From positions 21,950 to 85,949 of the forward strand of contig CALMMQ010000106.1 in NCBI GenBank assembly GCA_937868725.1: 64,000 bases of DNA, read 5' to 3'. The notes beneath the pieces were generated by a model. It did not search any database. It saw only the letters and a program-made list of their open reading frames with translations, and was not told where the DNA came from. The position numbers and the translations under genes are program-made. The stretch's first letter is position 1, and every line of letters begins with the position of its first letter. This DNA is from an uncultured Pleomorphomonas sp. (GTDB lineage: Bacteria; Pseudomonadota; Alphaproteobacteria; Rhizobiales; Pleomorphomonadaceae). This document shows positions 26,451 through 34,694 of the stretch, piece after piece.

Positions 26451-26732
26451 ATGGCCGAAGAACGGACCCCACCCACCATGCGCGCCAAGATGCGCATCGG
26501 CTCCATAACGCCCTGGTGGTCGGACGCCGATGGGAAGCCCCAACAGGAGTCGCTCAGCATGCATGGCATTGCTGCGAACAGCTATCCCGCGGATGGCGCC
26601 GACGAGAACAACACCTTCGCCAAGTTTACTCCCTCGGCTGCTCTGAATTTGACGATCGCCAACCCTGCTCTGATCGGCAAGTTCGCGGTGGGCGACACCT
26701 TCTACGTCGACTTCACGCCCACCGCCTCCTGA
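26451..26732 (+). CDS. Hypothetical phage protein, NxFxxxTPxAxL type
   Basis: The 93-residue protein has the pattern ENNTFAKFTPSAALNLTIANPALIGKFAVGDTFYVDFTPTAS at its C terminus, which I have seen in many small uncharacterised phage proteins; the pattern recall is from memory. It looks beta-rich. The ATG at 26451 has a caggaga ribosome site. A 50-bp sequence after its stop is repeated after the next gene, so the two genes may have arisen as movable cassettes. Function is unknown. Confidence 0.6.
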   Translation: MAEERTPPTMRAKMRIGSITPWWSDADGKPQQESLSMHGIAANSYPADGADENNTFAKFTPSAALNLTIANPALIGKFAVGDTFYVDFTPTAS

Positions 26733-26780
26733 CGCTCAGGTCTCCGACCGGGCGCTGTGCCCGGCCGGCTTCCCGAGCGC
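26731..26780. repeat. 50-bp intergenic repeat, copy 1
   Basis: This segment matches 27130-27179 at 44 of 50 positions. It includes the hairpin ccgggcgctgtgcccgg. Each copy starts at the stop codon of a small early gene. Confidence 0.75.
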
Positions 26781-26816
26781 CAGTGCTCGCCGCCCGAAGC
26801 GGACAAGGAGACCATC

Positions 26817-27131
26817 ATGAAGTTTGAAGAAGCCCTCAACGCCATGCTGTCGGGAAGCCCGGTCGGTCGGGAAACCGACTACAACCACGTGCGAGTGTAT
26901 CTCGTGAAAGGCAGCATCGATCTGCCGCCGGAGACCATCGAGCAAGACGCCGATGACGTCGTCTCGGCGATGGAGACGCCGATCCAGCTTCGGTACTTCG
27001 ACGCGGGCGATACCGGCAGCATCACGCGCCTGCCGCGCTTCGATGCCCTCGATACCGAAGGCAACACTGTGACTGGGTGGCTTCCCACCGCTGCCGACCT
27101 CTTTGCGATCGACTGGGAAATTCTCGACTGA
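26817..27131 (+). CDS. DUF2829/Tad2-like protein (candidate anti-Thoeris or anti-CBASS sponge)
   Basis: The 104-residue protein starts MKFEEALNAMLSGSPVGRE and ends LPRFDALDTEGNTVTGWLPTAADLFAIDWEILD. The N-terminal M-F-x-x-A-L...G...R pattern, the VYLVKGS strand and the C-terminal P-x-x-DLxAxDWEI motif fit DUF2829, the family of Tad2. Tad2 proteins sequester cyclic nucleotide-type signals (such as gcADPR) made by Thoeris defence; whether this one binds a signal is inference. The start at 26817 follows an accatc leader. It sits between two copies of a 50-bp repeat in the early operon, a normal place for anti-defence genes. Confidence 0.65.
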   Translation: MKFEEALNAMLSGSPVGRETDYNHVRVYLVKGSIDLPPETIEQDADDVVSAMETPIQLRYFDAGDTGSITRLPRFDALDTEGNTVTGWLPTAADLFAIDWEILD

Positions 27132-27179
27132 CGCTCCGGTCTCCGGCCGGGCGCCGTGCCCGGCCGGTCTCCCGAACGC
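27130..27179. repeat. 50-bp intergenic repeat, copy 2
   Basis: This is the second copy of 26731-26780, with hairpin ccgggcgccgtgcccgg. It runs almost directly into the hexamer array at 27183. Confidence 0.75.
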
Positions 27180-27182
27180 CCG

Positions 27183-27199
27183 TTCGAACCGTGTTTGAA
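27183..27199. promoter_or_regulatory. 11-bp-pitch hexamer array before the ParB-like gene
   Basis: TTCGAA at 27183 and TTTGAA at 27194 are 11 bp apart. A weaker match (ccgaac) lies 11 bp upstream. The array ends in the gaagagg ribosome site of the ParB-like gene. Confidence 0.5.
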
Positions 27200-27210
27200 G
27201 AGGTCCAAAA

Positions 27211-28062
27211 ATGCAGGCGCTGACAGTAAAAATCTCCCAGATCGACGCGACGCGCGGCTTGCGCGCCGTCTCCGACGCCTGGGCCCAGACGATGGCCGAG
27301 GAGGCGCAGCGCGACGGCGGCCCGAAATGGCAGCCGATCGACGTGGTCGAGGTCGGGACCGGCAAATATCGCCTGGTCGACGGCCGCCGCCGCCTGGCCG
27401 CCAGCATCCGGCTGGGGCTGGACGAAGTCGACGCGCGGGTGCTGACGGCGACTGAATACGCCGATGAAGCGGCGATCCAGCTGCACGAGATCAAGGCCAA
27501 CATGTTGCAGTCGGGCGTGACCGCGCTCGAACGGGCGGTCTATCTCGCCGCCTGGAAGAACCTACACGAGGCCGTCAACGGGCCGGCGCGACGCGGCCGC
27601 AAGAGCGCTGCGGAATTGGCGCAGAATTCTGCGGCAATTCAGTCGGGCGAGTTCGTCGGGGCATTTTCGCCGCTAGCGGCGGCCACGCTCGGCATCTCCG
27701 AGCGCTCGGTGCAGGTGGCCGTGCAGGTGGCGCGCGGCATCAGCGCGACGGTGCAGGCGCGCATTGCGCCGACGCCGCTCGCCGACACCATGAGCGAGCT
27801 GCTGCTGCTCTCCGGCGAGACGGCCGAACGGCAGGAGCGGATCGTGGGGCTGCTGCTGGCCGATCCGCCGAGCGCACTGCACGTGGCCGAGGCCATCGCC
27901 ATCATCGACCGCGTGCCGGCGCCGCGCCAGCTCGAGATGTGGGAGACGGTCTACGGCCGCCTGTCGAAGCTGCCCGATACGCAGCTCGACCGGTTGTTTG
28001 ACCAGATGGCCCCGGCGATCGAGCGCTGGCTGGCTGCCAAGTCCGGCAGGAAGGCCGCCTGA
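27211..28062 (+). CDS. ParB/RepB/Spo0J-domain protein
   Basis: The 283-residue protein has an N-terminal ParB/Srx-like domain with ISQIDATRGLRAVSDAW, WQPIDVVEV and the signature YRLVDGRRRLAASIRLG (about 50-70), followed by IQLHEIKANMLQSGVTALERAVYLAAWK and a helical region (about 150-185) with a likely helix-turn-helix. Canonical ParB proteins bind parS and use CTP; here the GERR-type box is VDGRRR. Similar genes occur before the transposase in alphaproteobacterial Mu-like phages. There is no ParA partner. It may bind dispersed sites in the phage genome or regulate early genes; a hexamer array lies right before it. Confidence 0.85.
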   Translation: MQALTVKISQIDATRGLRAVSDAWAQTMAEEAQRDGGPKWQPIDVVEVGTGKYRLVDGRRRLAASIRLGLDEVDARVLTATEYADEAAIQLHEIKANMLQSGVTALERAVYLAAWKNLHEAVNGPARRGRKSAAELAQNSAAIQSGEFVGAFSPLAAATLGISERSVQVAVQVARGISATVQARIAPTPLADTMSELLLLSGETAERQERIVGLLLADPPSALHVAEAIAIIDRVPAPRQLEMWETVYGRLSKLPDTQLDRLFDQMAPAIERWLAAKSGRKAA

Positions 28063-28064
28063 CC

Positions 28065-28526
28065 ATGCCGAAACGCCGCCGCGACGCGGGCACCATCGAT
28101 CTGTTCCGAGACCTGACGCCGCCGCCGGTGGTGGAGCGGTATCCGGAGGATTCGGTGCGTGCCTACGACGTGGCGGGTCGGCTTTCGAAGGCTGTGGCCC
28201 TGACTCTGGCGGATTGCGGCATGAGCCGCGCCGAGGTGGCCAAAGCCATGGCCGATCTCCTCAATGACGAAACGATGAGCAAGGCGATGCTGGACAACTT
28301 TGCGAGCCAGGCCAAGGACCACGTGATCAGCGCGCTGCGCCTGGTCGGCCTGGTGGCGGTGACGGCGGATCCGCGCGCCCTGAACATGCTGCTCGAGCCA
28401 GCCGGGATGGTGGTGGTACCGGCCAAATATGAGCCGCTAATCCGCCGCGAAGTCGCGAAAGACCACCTCACGGCGCTGCAGCGCGAGATCGACGCGGCCG
28501 ATGCCGCCTGGAGGGCCGGGAAATGA
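28065..28526 (+). CDS. Hypothetical early protein between ParB-like and transposase
   Basis: The 153-residue protein MPKRRRDAGTIDLFRDLTPPP... has a helical middle with CGMSRAEVAKAMADLLNDE, which looks like a helix-turn-helix, and a C-terminal helix (LTALQREIDAADAAWRAGK). The stop of the ParB-like gene precedes it by 2 bp and its end overlaps the transposase gene by 4 bp. A regulatory role linked to transposition is likely from its position only. Confidence 0.65.
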   Translation: MPKRRRDAGTIDLFRDLTPPPVVERYPEDSVRAYDVAGRLSKAVALTLADCGMSRAEVAKAMADLLNDETMSKAMLDNFASQAKDHVISALRLVGLVAVTADPRALNMLLEPAGMVVVPAKYEPLIRREVAKDHLTALQREIDAADAAWRAGK

Positions 28527-30703
28527 CAGCCCGTCCCATCGATCAGGAATGGTTTTCATCATCGGAACTCGCTGCGCTACAGCTGCGCGACTTGCCTAAG
28601 ACTCGCAAAGGCATCACCGAGTACGCCGAGTCACATGGCTGGAACGACGATCCGGCCCGCTGCCGCGATCGCGCCGGCCGTGGCGGTGGACTTGAGTATC
28701 ACCTCAGCCTGATCCCGACCTTGGCCTGGGCCGATTATCACCGCCGCACCATGGTGGTGGGCGAAGTCGAGCCGATCCGGCCGCAACCAGTGCTACCGAC
28801 GCCGGAGACAGAGCGCGCCCGCGTCACTCAGGCGGCGCGACTGGCCATCCTGACGGCGCTGGAGCGCTACGGCGCCGGGCTCAACCTCCGCGAGGAGGGG
28901 CGGGTTTTTGCCTTTTCGGGCGCCTACAACATGGGGCATCTGGCCGTCGACGCCTGGGTGCGCGAGGCTGTACCGACCGTGTCCAAGCGCAGCCTGTTCC
29001 GCTGGCGGGCCGAGGCCAAGGCGGGGCAGAGCCTCGGCTTTGACCGCAGCCTCGCCCGCAAGGGCAAGGGCATCCTCGATCTCGCCAACGACGGCAAGGT
29101 GGCGGCGTGGATCATGGGGCTGGTGGCGGCCAATCCGGCGCTTTCAGCCAAGCACATCCGCCGAGATTTGCGGGCCGTGTTCGGCGATGATCTCATGTTG
29201 CCATCGGGCGAGTTGACGCCAGTGCCGCCGATCAGGACGCTGCAGCACTGGATCAAGGCCATGAAGGCCGAGAAGCATGTGGCCCTGACGGCGCTTTCGA
29301 ATCCTGACAAGTTCCGGTCGCACTTCCGGCCGTCTGGAACGGGCGCTTACAGCCATGTCCGTGACCTGAATACGCTCTGGATGATCGATGCCTCGCCGGT
29401 CGACGCGCTCTGTGTCGATGGCCGCCACTCGATCTACGCTTGCATCGACATCGCCAGCCGGCGGACCATCTGGTACGTCAGTCGGACGCCGCGTGCGTCG
29501 GCCGTCGGTCTGCTGATCCGCAAGGCCATCCTTGGCTGGGGCATCTGCCGCCAGATCAAGACCGACAACGGCTCCGATTTCAAAGCCATCCAGACTCAGC
29601 AGCTGTTCCACGATCTCAACATCGACGTTGACTACTGCGTGGCCTACACGCCGCAGCAAAAGGGCCATGTCGAGCGGGCCATCAAGACCTTCCAGCATGA
29701 TTGCGGACCGCTGCTGCCGGGTTACATCGGCCATGACGTGACCGAGCGCAAGGCGATCGAGGACCGCAAGAGCTTTGCCGAGCGGCTCGGCGAGGAGACG
29801 GCGGAGGCGTTCGCGGTTTCGATGACGGGCGCCCAACTGGCGACCTATCTCGACGACTGGAACAGCCTCATCTACGAGCAGCAGGATCACTCTGCGCTCG
29901 GCAAGTCGCCGGCGCAGGCTGCGGCGGCATCCACGACGGTGATCCGCCGCGTCGACGAGCGCGCCCTCGACGTGCTGTTGATGCCGATCGCCGGCAAGGA
30001 CGGCATCCGCACCGTAACCAAGACCGGCATCCGGATCGACCATTTCGACTACGTCATCATGGAAGCACTGCCGCGTGATCGCGTGCTGGTGCGCATGGAC
30101 CCGCACGACGCAGGCCGCGCCTACGCCTTCGACGCCGAAGACGGTCATTTCGTGGGCGCGGCGATCTGTGCCGGTTTGCGCGGCATCGCCCCCGCGACAC
30201 TGATCAAGGCCAAGCGCGAGCGTCAGGCGGAAATCCTCCGCGATCACACGGCCGCCGCCAAGAAGGCGATCAAGGAATCGCAAGCGCTTGGCCCGCTGAT
30301 CGAGCGCGCGCTCGAGGTAGCCCGCAGGGATATGCCGAACGTGGTCGCCCTGCCCAAGCGGGAAGAGCGCCACACGACGCCGGCGATCGAGGCGGCGATC
30401 GAGGCGGCAAGCCCACGCAAGACCGAACTGCCGGCCCGCGAGGAAGTGCGGGCAATGATGGACCGCCTCAGCGCCGACGTGCACGAGGCCATCTTCCCGG
30501 CGCCGCCCTCGTCCGAGCGGGTGCGGCCACTCCGCCCCACCGAGACGCGCGAGCAGCGATTCCGGAAGTGGCTGGAATTAAAGGCCAAGCGCGAAGCCGG
30601 CGAGGAACTGCCGTTCGAGGCCGGCCACTGGATGGCCTCGTACGAGACCGACAGCGAGTGGAAGGCGATGAAGCGCCTCTACGACGCCGGGGCAACCTTT
30701 TGA
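28523..30703 (+). CDS. Mu-like DDE transposase (MuA homologue)
   Basis: The 726-residue protein has an N-terminal winged-helix end-binding region (about 9-70, EWFSSSELAALQLRDLPKTR), a further DNA-binding part (about 100-260) and a DDE core with D289 in LWMIDASP, D348 in KTDNGSDF and E384 in GHVERAIKTF. A Mu-type C-terminal beta-barrel and a tail that would contact the ATPase follow. It is slightly longer than Mu A (663). It would cut at the TGTA/TACA ends and join them to target with 5-bp stagger, matching the gcaac duplication. The ATPase gene follows. Confidence 0.95.
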   Translation: MTARPIDQEWFSSSELAALQLRDLPKTRKGITEYAESHGWNDDPARCRDRAGRGGGLEYHLSLIPTLAWADYHRRTMVVGEVEPIRPQPVLPTPETERARVTQAARLAILTALERYGAGLNLREEGRVFAFSGAYNMGHLAVDAWVREAVPTVSKRSLFRWRAEAKAGQSLGFDRSLARKGKGILDLANDGKVAAWIMGLVAANPALSAKHIRRDLRAVFGDDLMLPSGELTPVPPIRTLQHWIKAMKAEKHVALTALSNPDKFRSHFRPSGTGAYSHVRDLNTLWMIDASPVDALCVDGRHSIYACIDIASRRTIWYVSRTPRASAVGLLIRKAILGWGICRQIKTDNGSDFKAIQTQQLFHDLNIDVDYCVAYTPQQKGHVERAIKTFQHDCGPLLPGYIGHDVTERKAIEDRKSFAERLGEETAEAFAVSMTGAQLATYLDDWNSLIYEQQDHSALGKSPAQAAAASTTVIRRVDERALDVLLMPIAGKDGIRTVTKTGIRIDHFDYVIMEALPRDRVLVRMDPHDAGRAYAFDAEDGHFVGAAICAGLRGIAPATLIKAKRERQAEILRDHTAAAKKAIKESQALGPLIERALEVARRDMPNVVALPKREERHTTPAIEAAIEAASPRKTELPAREEVRAMMDRLSADVHEAIFPAPPSSERVRPLRPTETREQRFRKWLELKAKREAGEELPFEAGHWMASYETDSEWKAMKRLYDAGATF

Positions 30704-30751
30704 CCAAAGAAAAGGCCCGGACGAGCCGGGCCATCAAGTGAAGAGGCCTTG

Positions 30752-31495
30752 ATGATGAGCGGAAATTTGGGACAAGGCAAGGGCGGGACGATAGCGGTCC
30801 TCAAAAATGTCGCGGCCTGCATGACGGCGATGGAACGGCTGATCGATCGCGGTCCCGGCCGGCCGGGCATTGGCGTGTTCTACGGCCATTCCGGCTACGG
30901 CAAGACCTATTCAGCCATCTACGTCCAGAACATGACCCGCGCGGCCCGCGTCGAGGTCGGCGACAGCTGGACGCGCAAAGTGTTCCTCGAGAAACTCGCG
31001 GCCGAACTCGGCCAGGAGACGCGCGGTACCATCTCGCAGCTAGTCGACCGCGTCGTCGAGACGCTGGTGGATGATGATCGGCCGGTGATCGTCGACGAGG
31101 CCGACAAGCTCTGCGACAAGCACATGATCGAGATGGTGCGCGAGCTGCACGAAGCATCGGGCGCGCCGTTCTTGTTGCTCGGCGAGGAAAAGCTGCCAGC
31201 CAAGATCGCCGAGGTCGAGCGCGTCCATAACCGCGTGCTCGTCTGGGAGCCGGCCCAGCGCTGCGACCAGGATGACGCCCGCAAGCTCGTCGATCTGCTC
31301 AGCCCCAAGATCAAGATCGCCGACGACCTGGTGACCCGCATCCGCGAGACCGCCAGCGGTCGGGCCCGGCTGATCGTGGTCAACACCGACCAGGTGCTGA
31401 CCTATGCCCGCCGCGCCGGCCTCGCCGAGATCGGCCTTGCCGACTATGCCGGCGACTGGATCGATGGCCGTGCCCCCCGTCCGAGGGCCGCCTGA
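30752..31495 (+). CDS. Mu-like target-selection ATPase (MuB homologue)
   Basis: The 247-residue AAA+ protein has Walker A GHSGYGKT at about 45-52 and Walker B PVIVDEADKL at about 108-117. MuB binds target DNA, activates MuA and gives target immunity. The start is ATG at 30752; a TTG at 30749 is in frame. It lacks an obvious long N-terminal extension, so it is shorter than Mu B (312). A GC hairpin (ggcccgg/ccgggcc, 30714-30732) separates it from the transposase gene and may tune relative expression. Confidence 0.92.
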   Translation: MMSGNLGQGKGGTIAVLKNVAACMTAMERLIDRGPGRPGIGVFYGHSGYGKTYSAIYVQNMTRAARVEVGDSWTRKVFLEKLAAELGQETRGTISQLVDRVVETLVDDDRPVIVDEADKLCDKHMIEMVRELHEASGAPFLLLGEEKLPAKIAEVERVHNRVLVWEPAQRCDQDDARKLVDLLSPKIKIADDLVTRIRETASGRARLIVVNTDQVLTYARRAGLAEIGLADYAGDWIDGRAPRPRAA

Positions 31496-32103
31496 TGAGC
31501 ATCATCCTCGCCCTCAGGGTCGATAAGACCAAGACCATCCGGCGCGGCCAGGCCTATCTCTGGCAGGTGATCCGCGACCTGACGGCCGCCGACCGCGCTC
31601 GGCCGATCTTCCTCGACGAGATCATGGCTCGCATGGCCGGTACCGATCGGTCGGTCGTCCGGCTCGACCTCGGCCGCATGGCCAAGGCCGGGTTGATCAG
31701 CCTGACGACCAGCACGGCCGGTCCCTGCTGGACGGTGCTGAAGCGGCCAACCAGGTTGCCGAGCCTCGGCAAAGCCGGCGCGGCGCCGCGATCCGGCCAG
31801 GAAGCCATGTGGACGGCGATGCGGGCCCTGCGCGAGTTCTCGCCCCGCGAAATTGCCCTCACGGCATCGACTGTCGAGCGGCCGGTGTCGCTCCAGACGG
31901 CCCGCACCTACGTCCAGCGCCTCAATGGCGCCGGCTACTTCACGGTCGTGGCGCCGGCTACGTCCCGGTCGCTTGCCGTCTACCGGCTCAAGCCGGCGAT
32001 GAATGGCGGCCCGGACGCTCCGAGAGTGCTGCGGACCCATCTCATCTATGACCCCAACCGGAATGAGGTCATGGGCGAGGCCGAGGCGGAGGACGCATCA
32101 TGA
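31495..32103 (+). CDS. Winged-helix-like early phage protein
   Basis: The 202-residue protein has two regions that look like winged helices: about 15-80 (AYLWQVIRDLTA... FLDEIMARMAG... VVRLDLGRMAKAGLISL) and about 100-165 (AMWTAMRALREFSPREIALTAS... SLQTARTYVQRLNGAGYF). Its ATG overlaps the MuB stop and its end overlaps the next gene by 4 bases. It is probably a DNA-binding protein of the early or middle operon; target unknown. Confidence 0.65.
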   Translation: MSIILALRVDKTKTIRRGQAYLWQVIRDLTAADRARPIFLDEIMARMAGTDRSVVRLDLGRMAKAGLISLTTSTAGPCWTVLKRPTRLPSLGKAGAAPRSGQEAMWTAMRALREFSPREIALTASTVERPVSLQTARTYVQRLNGAGYFTVVAPATSRSLAVYRLKPAMNGGPDAPRVLRTHLIYDPNRNEVMGEAEAEDAS

Positions 32104-32498
32104 ACAGAGGCCCCATTCCCGGCGCCGCTCAGGTCGATTTCGTCGCCAAGGCCCAGGCCGCGTGGGCGCCGGCCCCCGATTGGGTGGTGGCGCTGGCCGA
32201 GGCGGCGACGCGCGACGGCCTGGCCGAGGTTGGCCGGCGCATCGGCTATTCCAAGGGCGTCGTCAGCCAGGTGATCTCAGCCTCCTATGGCAAGGGCAAC
32301 CTCGGCAAGGTCGAGGTGATCGTGCGCGGTGCCTACATGGCCGAGACCGTCGATTGTCCCGTGCTCGGCGAGATCGGCCGCGACCAATGCCGGCGCGAGC
32401 AGAAGACGCCGTTCCGGGCCACGAACAGCAGCCGTGCCCGGCTCAAGCGGGCTTGCCGGACGTGCGAGCACCTCTATCGCCGGGGAGATGAGGCATGA
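32100..32498 (+). CDS. Helix-turn-helix protein with C-terminal cysteine cluster
   Basis: The 132-residue protein has a helix-turn-helix-like GLAEVGRRIGYSKGVVSQVISASYGKG (about 40-65) and cysteines (DCPVLGEIGRDQC, then RACRTCEHLY) that could form a zinc site. It is embedded in the overlapping early operon. Similar proteins in Mu-like phages are of unknown role. Confidence 0.6.
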   Translation: MNRGPIPGAAQVDFVAKAQAAWAPAPDWVVALAEAATRDGLAEVGRRIGYSKGVVSQVISASYGKGNLGKVEVIVRGAYMAETVDCPVLGEIGRDQCRREQKTPFRATNSSRARLKRACRTCEHLYRRGDEA

Positions 32499-32692
32499 AC
32501 GCGCACCTTGCTGCCCGCCTGCACGACTGGCGCGACCTGCTGTCCCCCTGCGCCGAGCGCGGCGCCCGCCTGGACGGCTCGGCCGTCCGCGAGCTGGTCG
32601 GCACGCTGATCGCCGCCGAGGTGGCGCTTACCGATCGCGTGGCTCTGACCATCGATCTCGACGCCCATGAGTACCAGGAGGTGAGACCATGA
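32495..32692 (+). CDS. Hypothetical small phage protein
   Basis: The 65-residue protein MNAHLAARLHDWRDLLSPCA... is acidic and helical with no recognised domain. Start and stop each overlap the neighbours by 4 bases, which supports its being a real gene of the early operon. Confidence 0.55.
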   Translation: MNAHLAARLHDWRDLLSPCAERGARLDGSAVRELVGTLIAAEVALTDRVALTIDLDAHEYQEVRP

Positions 32693-33411
32693 CGACGCTG
32701 TCGATTGCCACGCTGCGGGAGATGGTCGCCACGATCACCGGCGTCGAGTGGCCGCTGATCCTGGCTGATCAGCGCGCCGACCCGCTGGTGAGGGCGCGTC
32801 ACCTGCTGATGTGGGCGGCGCGGACCTATACGGGGCGCACCCTGCCGGAGATCGGCCGCATCATGCACCGGGATCACACGTCGGTGCTCTACGCCGTGCG
32901 CAAGATCGAAGCCGAGATCGACACAGGACAGGTCGGCGCCGATCTGGCGGCCCTGATTGACGCGATCAGCGTGGCGATCGCCGGGATGGATCAGGCGCGG
33001 ATTGGCGACGAGCCCGACCTCGATCCGCTGGACATCGCCCGGAGCGCCCTGGCGTCGATCCGGACGACAATGCATTTGCCGGTCGAACACATCCAGGTGA
33101 TGGCCGCCTACGTCGTGGCCATGGCCGCCGCCGCTCTCGACGTCCCCGAGCCGGCCAGCACCGCGCCGATCGAGCGGCGGATCGAAGTCGTCAAAGTCCG
33201 GCCGGAGACGCCGACGCCGATCGTCAAGGCAGCTCAGGACGTCGTAGTGGCCCTCCTGCTGTGGGTCGAGTCGACGTCCATCCGGGAGGAGCAGCACCAG
33301 GCGGGCGTGCTCGGCCGCCGTATGGCCGATCTCAGCGTTGCCCTTGATGCGGCCGGCACTCCGGCAAAGCGGCCGGCACCTGTTTTCAAAACCAGTTCGA
33401 AAGCCCTTTGA
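32689..33411 (+). CDS. Phage protein with DnaA domain IV-like DNA-binding motif
   Basis: The 240-residue protein contains, at about residues 32-80, ARHLLMWAARTYTGRTLPEI and then GRIMHRDHTSVLYAVRKIEAEI. This is the DnaA C-terminal (domain IV) pattern with the HRDHTSVLYAV signature that reads DnaA boxes in DnaA. No AAA+ domain is present. The C-terminal two thirds are helical and unrecognised. It may bind host DnaA boxes or phage sites to steer replication by transposition. The last codons overlap the hexamer array at 33385-33412. Confidence 0.75.
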   Translation: MTTLSIATLREMVATITGVEWPLILADQRADPLVRARHLLMWAARTYTGRTLPEIGRIMHRDHTSVLYAVRKIEAEIDTGQVGADLAALIDAISVAIAGMDQARIGDEPDLDPLDIARSALASIRTTMHLPVEHIQVMAAYVVAMAAAALDVPEPASTAPIERRIEVVKVRPETPTPIVKAAQDVVVALLLWVESTSIREEQHQAGVLGRRMADLSVALDAAGTPAKRPAPVFKTSSKAL

Positions 33412-33412
33412 A
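33385..33412. promoter_or_regulatory. 11-bp-pitch hexamer array before the DUF3164 gene
   Basis: TTCAAA (33385), TTCGAA (33396) and TTTGAA (33407) are spaced by exactly 11 bp and run into the ggagg ribosome site of the gene at 33423. The array overlaps the 3' end of the DnaA-like gene. Confidence 0.6.
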
Positions 33413-33422
33413 GGAGGCCATC

Positions 33423-34100
33423 ATGCTTGATGAAGAGACCCTCATTGCTCAGTTCCCGTCCCGCCAGCCGCCGGAGCGCGGTGGTGTCGTGACCGTCGGC
33501 AATCGGGACTACATGACCGACCCGCGCGGCGCTCTGGTGCCGCTCGGCACCATCAAGGCACAGGACAAACTGATCGACGAGACTGTGCGCAAGATCATGG
33601 GCTACGCCGCCAACCTGTCAGCACAGGTAGCCCGGTTCAAAGGTCATTGCTTCGACGACATCGGCAGCCTGCAAGCACTGCTCGACCAAGAATATGGCGC
33701 CAAGGCCGGCGGGCCCAAAGGCAACGTTACGCTCACCACCTTCGACGGCTTGCAGCGCGTTACGCTCAAGATGGCCGACCTGATCGAGTTCGGGCCGGAA
33801 CTGCAGGCTGCCAAGAAGCTGGTCGACGAGTGCCTCAACGACTGGTCGGCCGACGCCGGCGATGAACTCCGCACCATCGTCAATCGCGCCTTCCAGGTCG
33901 ATCGCGAGGGCCGGATCAACCGGGCCGAGATCTTCATGTTGTTGCGGGCGCAGATCGATGATCCGCGCTGGAAGCGGGCCATGGACGCCGTACGGGATTC
34001 GATCCGCGTGATCGGGTCCAAGGCTTATCTCGCCTTCCAGGTGCGCCCATCGGCCGAGGCGGCCTGGGCATCGATATCCATCGATCTGGCGAGGCTCTGA
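33423..34100 (+). CDS. DUF3164 family Mu-like phage protein
   Basis: The 225-residue protein MLDEETLIAQFPSRQPPERGG... contains DYMTDPRGALVPLGTIKAQDKLIDETVRKI and KGNVTLTTFDGLQRVTLKM, patterns of DUF3164, a family common in the early region of Mu-like phages and often found where Mu has its nuclease-inhibitor gene. The ATG at 33423 is chosen because of ggagg 5 bp before it; a TTG at 33408 is in frame. Function is unproven. Confidence 0.8.
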   Translation: MLDEETLIAQFPSRQPPERGGVVTVGNRDYMTDPRGALVPLGTIKAQDKLIDETVRKIMGYAANLSAQVARFKGHCFDDIGSLQALLDQEYGAKAGGPKGNVTLTTFDGLQRVTLKMADLIEFGPELQAAKKLVDECLNDWSADAGDELRTIVNRAFQVDREGRINRAEIFMLLRAQIDDPRWKRAMDAVRDSIRVIGSKAYLAFQVRPSAEAAWASISIDLARL

Positions 34101-34102
34101 TC

Positions 34103-34240
34103 ATGCGCCGCCGCTGCTACACCGACATCGAGACCGGTCAGATCGTGATGATCGACCCGCCGCGCCTATGGCCCTGGCTGCTGGCCCTCGCGGCCGCCGC
34201 CGGCACCATCGGCTGGATCCTGCGGGGATGGGCATCGTGA
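34103..34240 (+). CDS. Small single-span membrane protein
   Basis: The 45-residue product MRRRCYTDIETGQIVMIDPP...WPWLLALAAAAGTIGWILRGWAS has a basic N terminus and one hydrophobic helix (about 22-40). It starts 2 bp after DUF3164 and overlaps the next gene by 13 bases. Role unknown. Confidence 0.5.
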   Translation: MRRRCYTDIETGQIVMIDPPRLWPWLLALAAAAGTIGWILRGWAS

Positions 34241-34431
34241 CCTTCGTCAGCCGCTCCCTGCCACCCGAAGCCGAGGACCCGCCGCCCACGCGGCGGGACC
34301 TCCTCCGAGAGGAGCGGGAGGCCCTCATCCGCCAGGTCCGGCCACGCGTGCGATCCCTCCACCAGGACCGCATCCGCCGCCGGATCGCCGCGATCACCAC
34401 GGCGATCATGCAAGAGGAGAGGCGATCATGA
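34228..34431 (+). CDS. Hypothetical small basic phage protein
   Basis: The 67-residue protein starts MGIVTFVSRSLPPEAEDPPP and is very rich in arginine and glutamate, with a long helix (RRDLLREEREALIRQVRPRV...). It overlaps the preceding membrane-protein gene and, by 4 bases, the next gene. The start at 34228 is favoured by this overlap pattern. No family recognised. Confidence 0.5.
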   Translation: MGIVTFVSRSLPPEAEDPPPTRRDLLREEREALIRQVRPRVRSLHQDRIRRRIAAITTAIMQEERRS

Positions 34432-34694
34432 AACGCACTGTTCTGGTGTCCATGGAAGTTGACGTGACAGTCGACGAAACCACGTTCACGCCTGAGTTCA
34501 TGGCCGAGTTTCAGGCCTACTTCTTCGACTTCGACACCATCGAAGATCACATCTGTCACATCGCACAACTCGAGGCCCGCGAGGTTCTCAACCGGAACTT
34601 CACCGAGGGATATGGGCCTCTTTCGAAGATGGGCATCGAAGCGGAAGTCGTTCCGTACTCACTCGCGACCGAGATTCAGAAAGCTGAACAATGA
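34428..34694 (+). CDS. Hypothetical acidic phage protein
   Basis: The 88-residue acidic protein MKRTVLVSMEVDVTVDETTF... has a beta-like N terminus followed by helices. It overlaps both neighbours by 4 bases (ATGA), as most genes in this operon do. No family is recognised. Confidence 0.6.
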   Translation: MKRTVLVSMEVDVTVDETTFTPEFMAEFQAYFFDFDTIEDHICHIAQLEAREVLNRNFTEGYGPLSKMGIEAEVVPYSLATEIQKAEQ

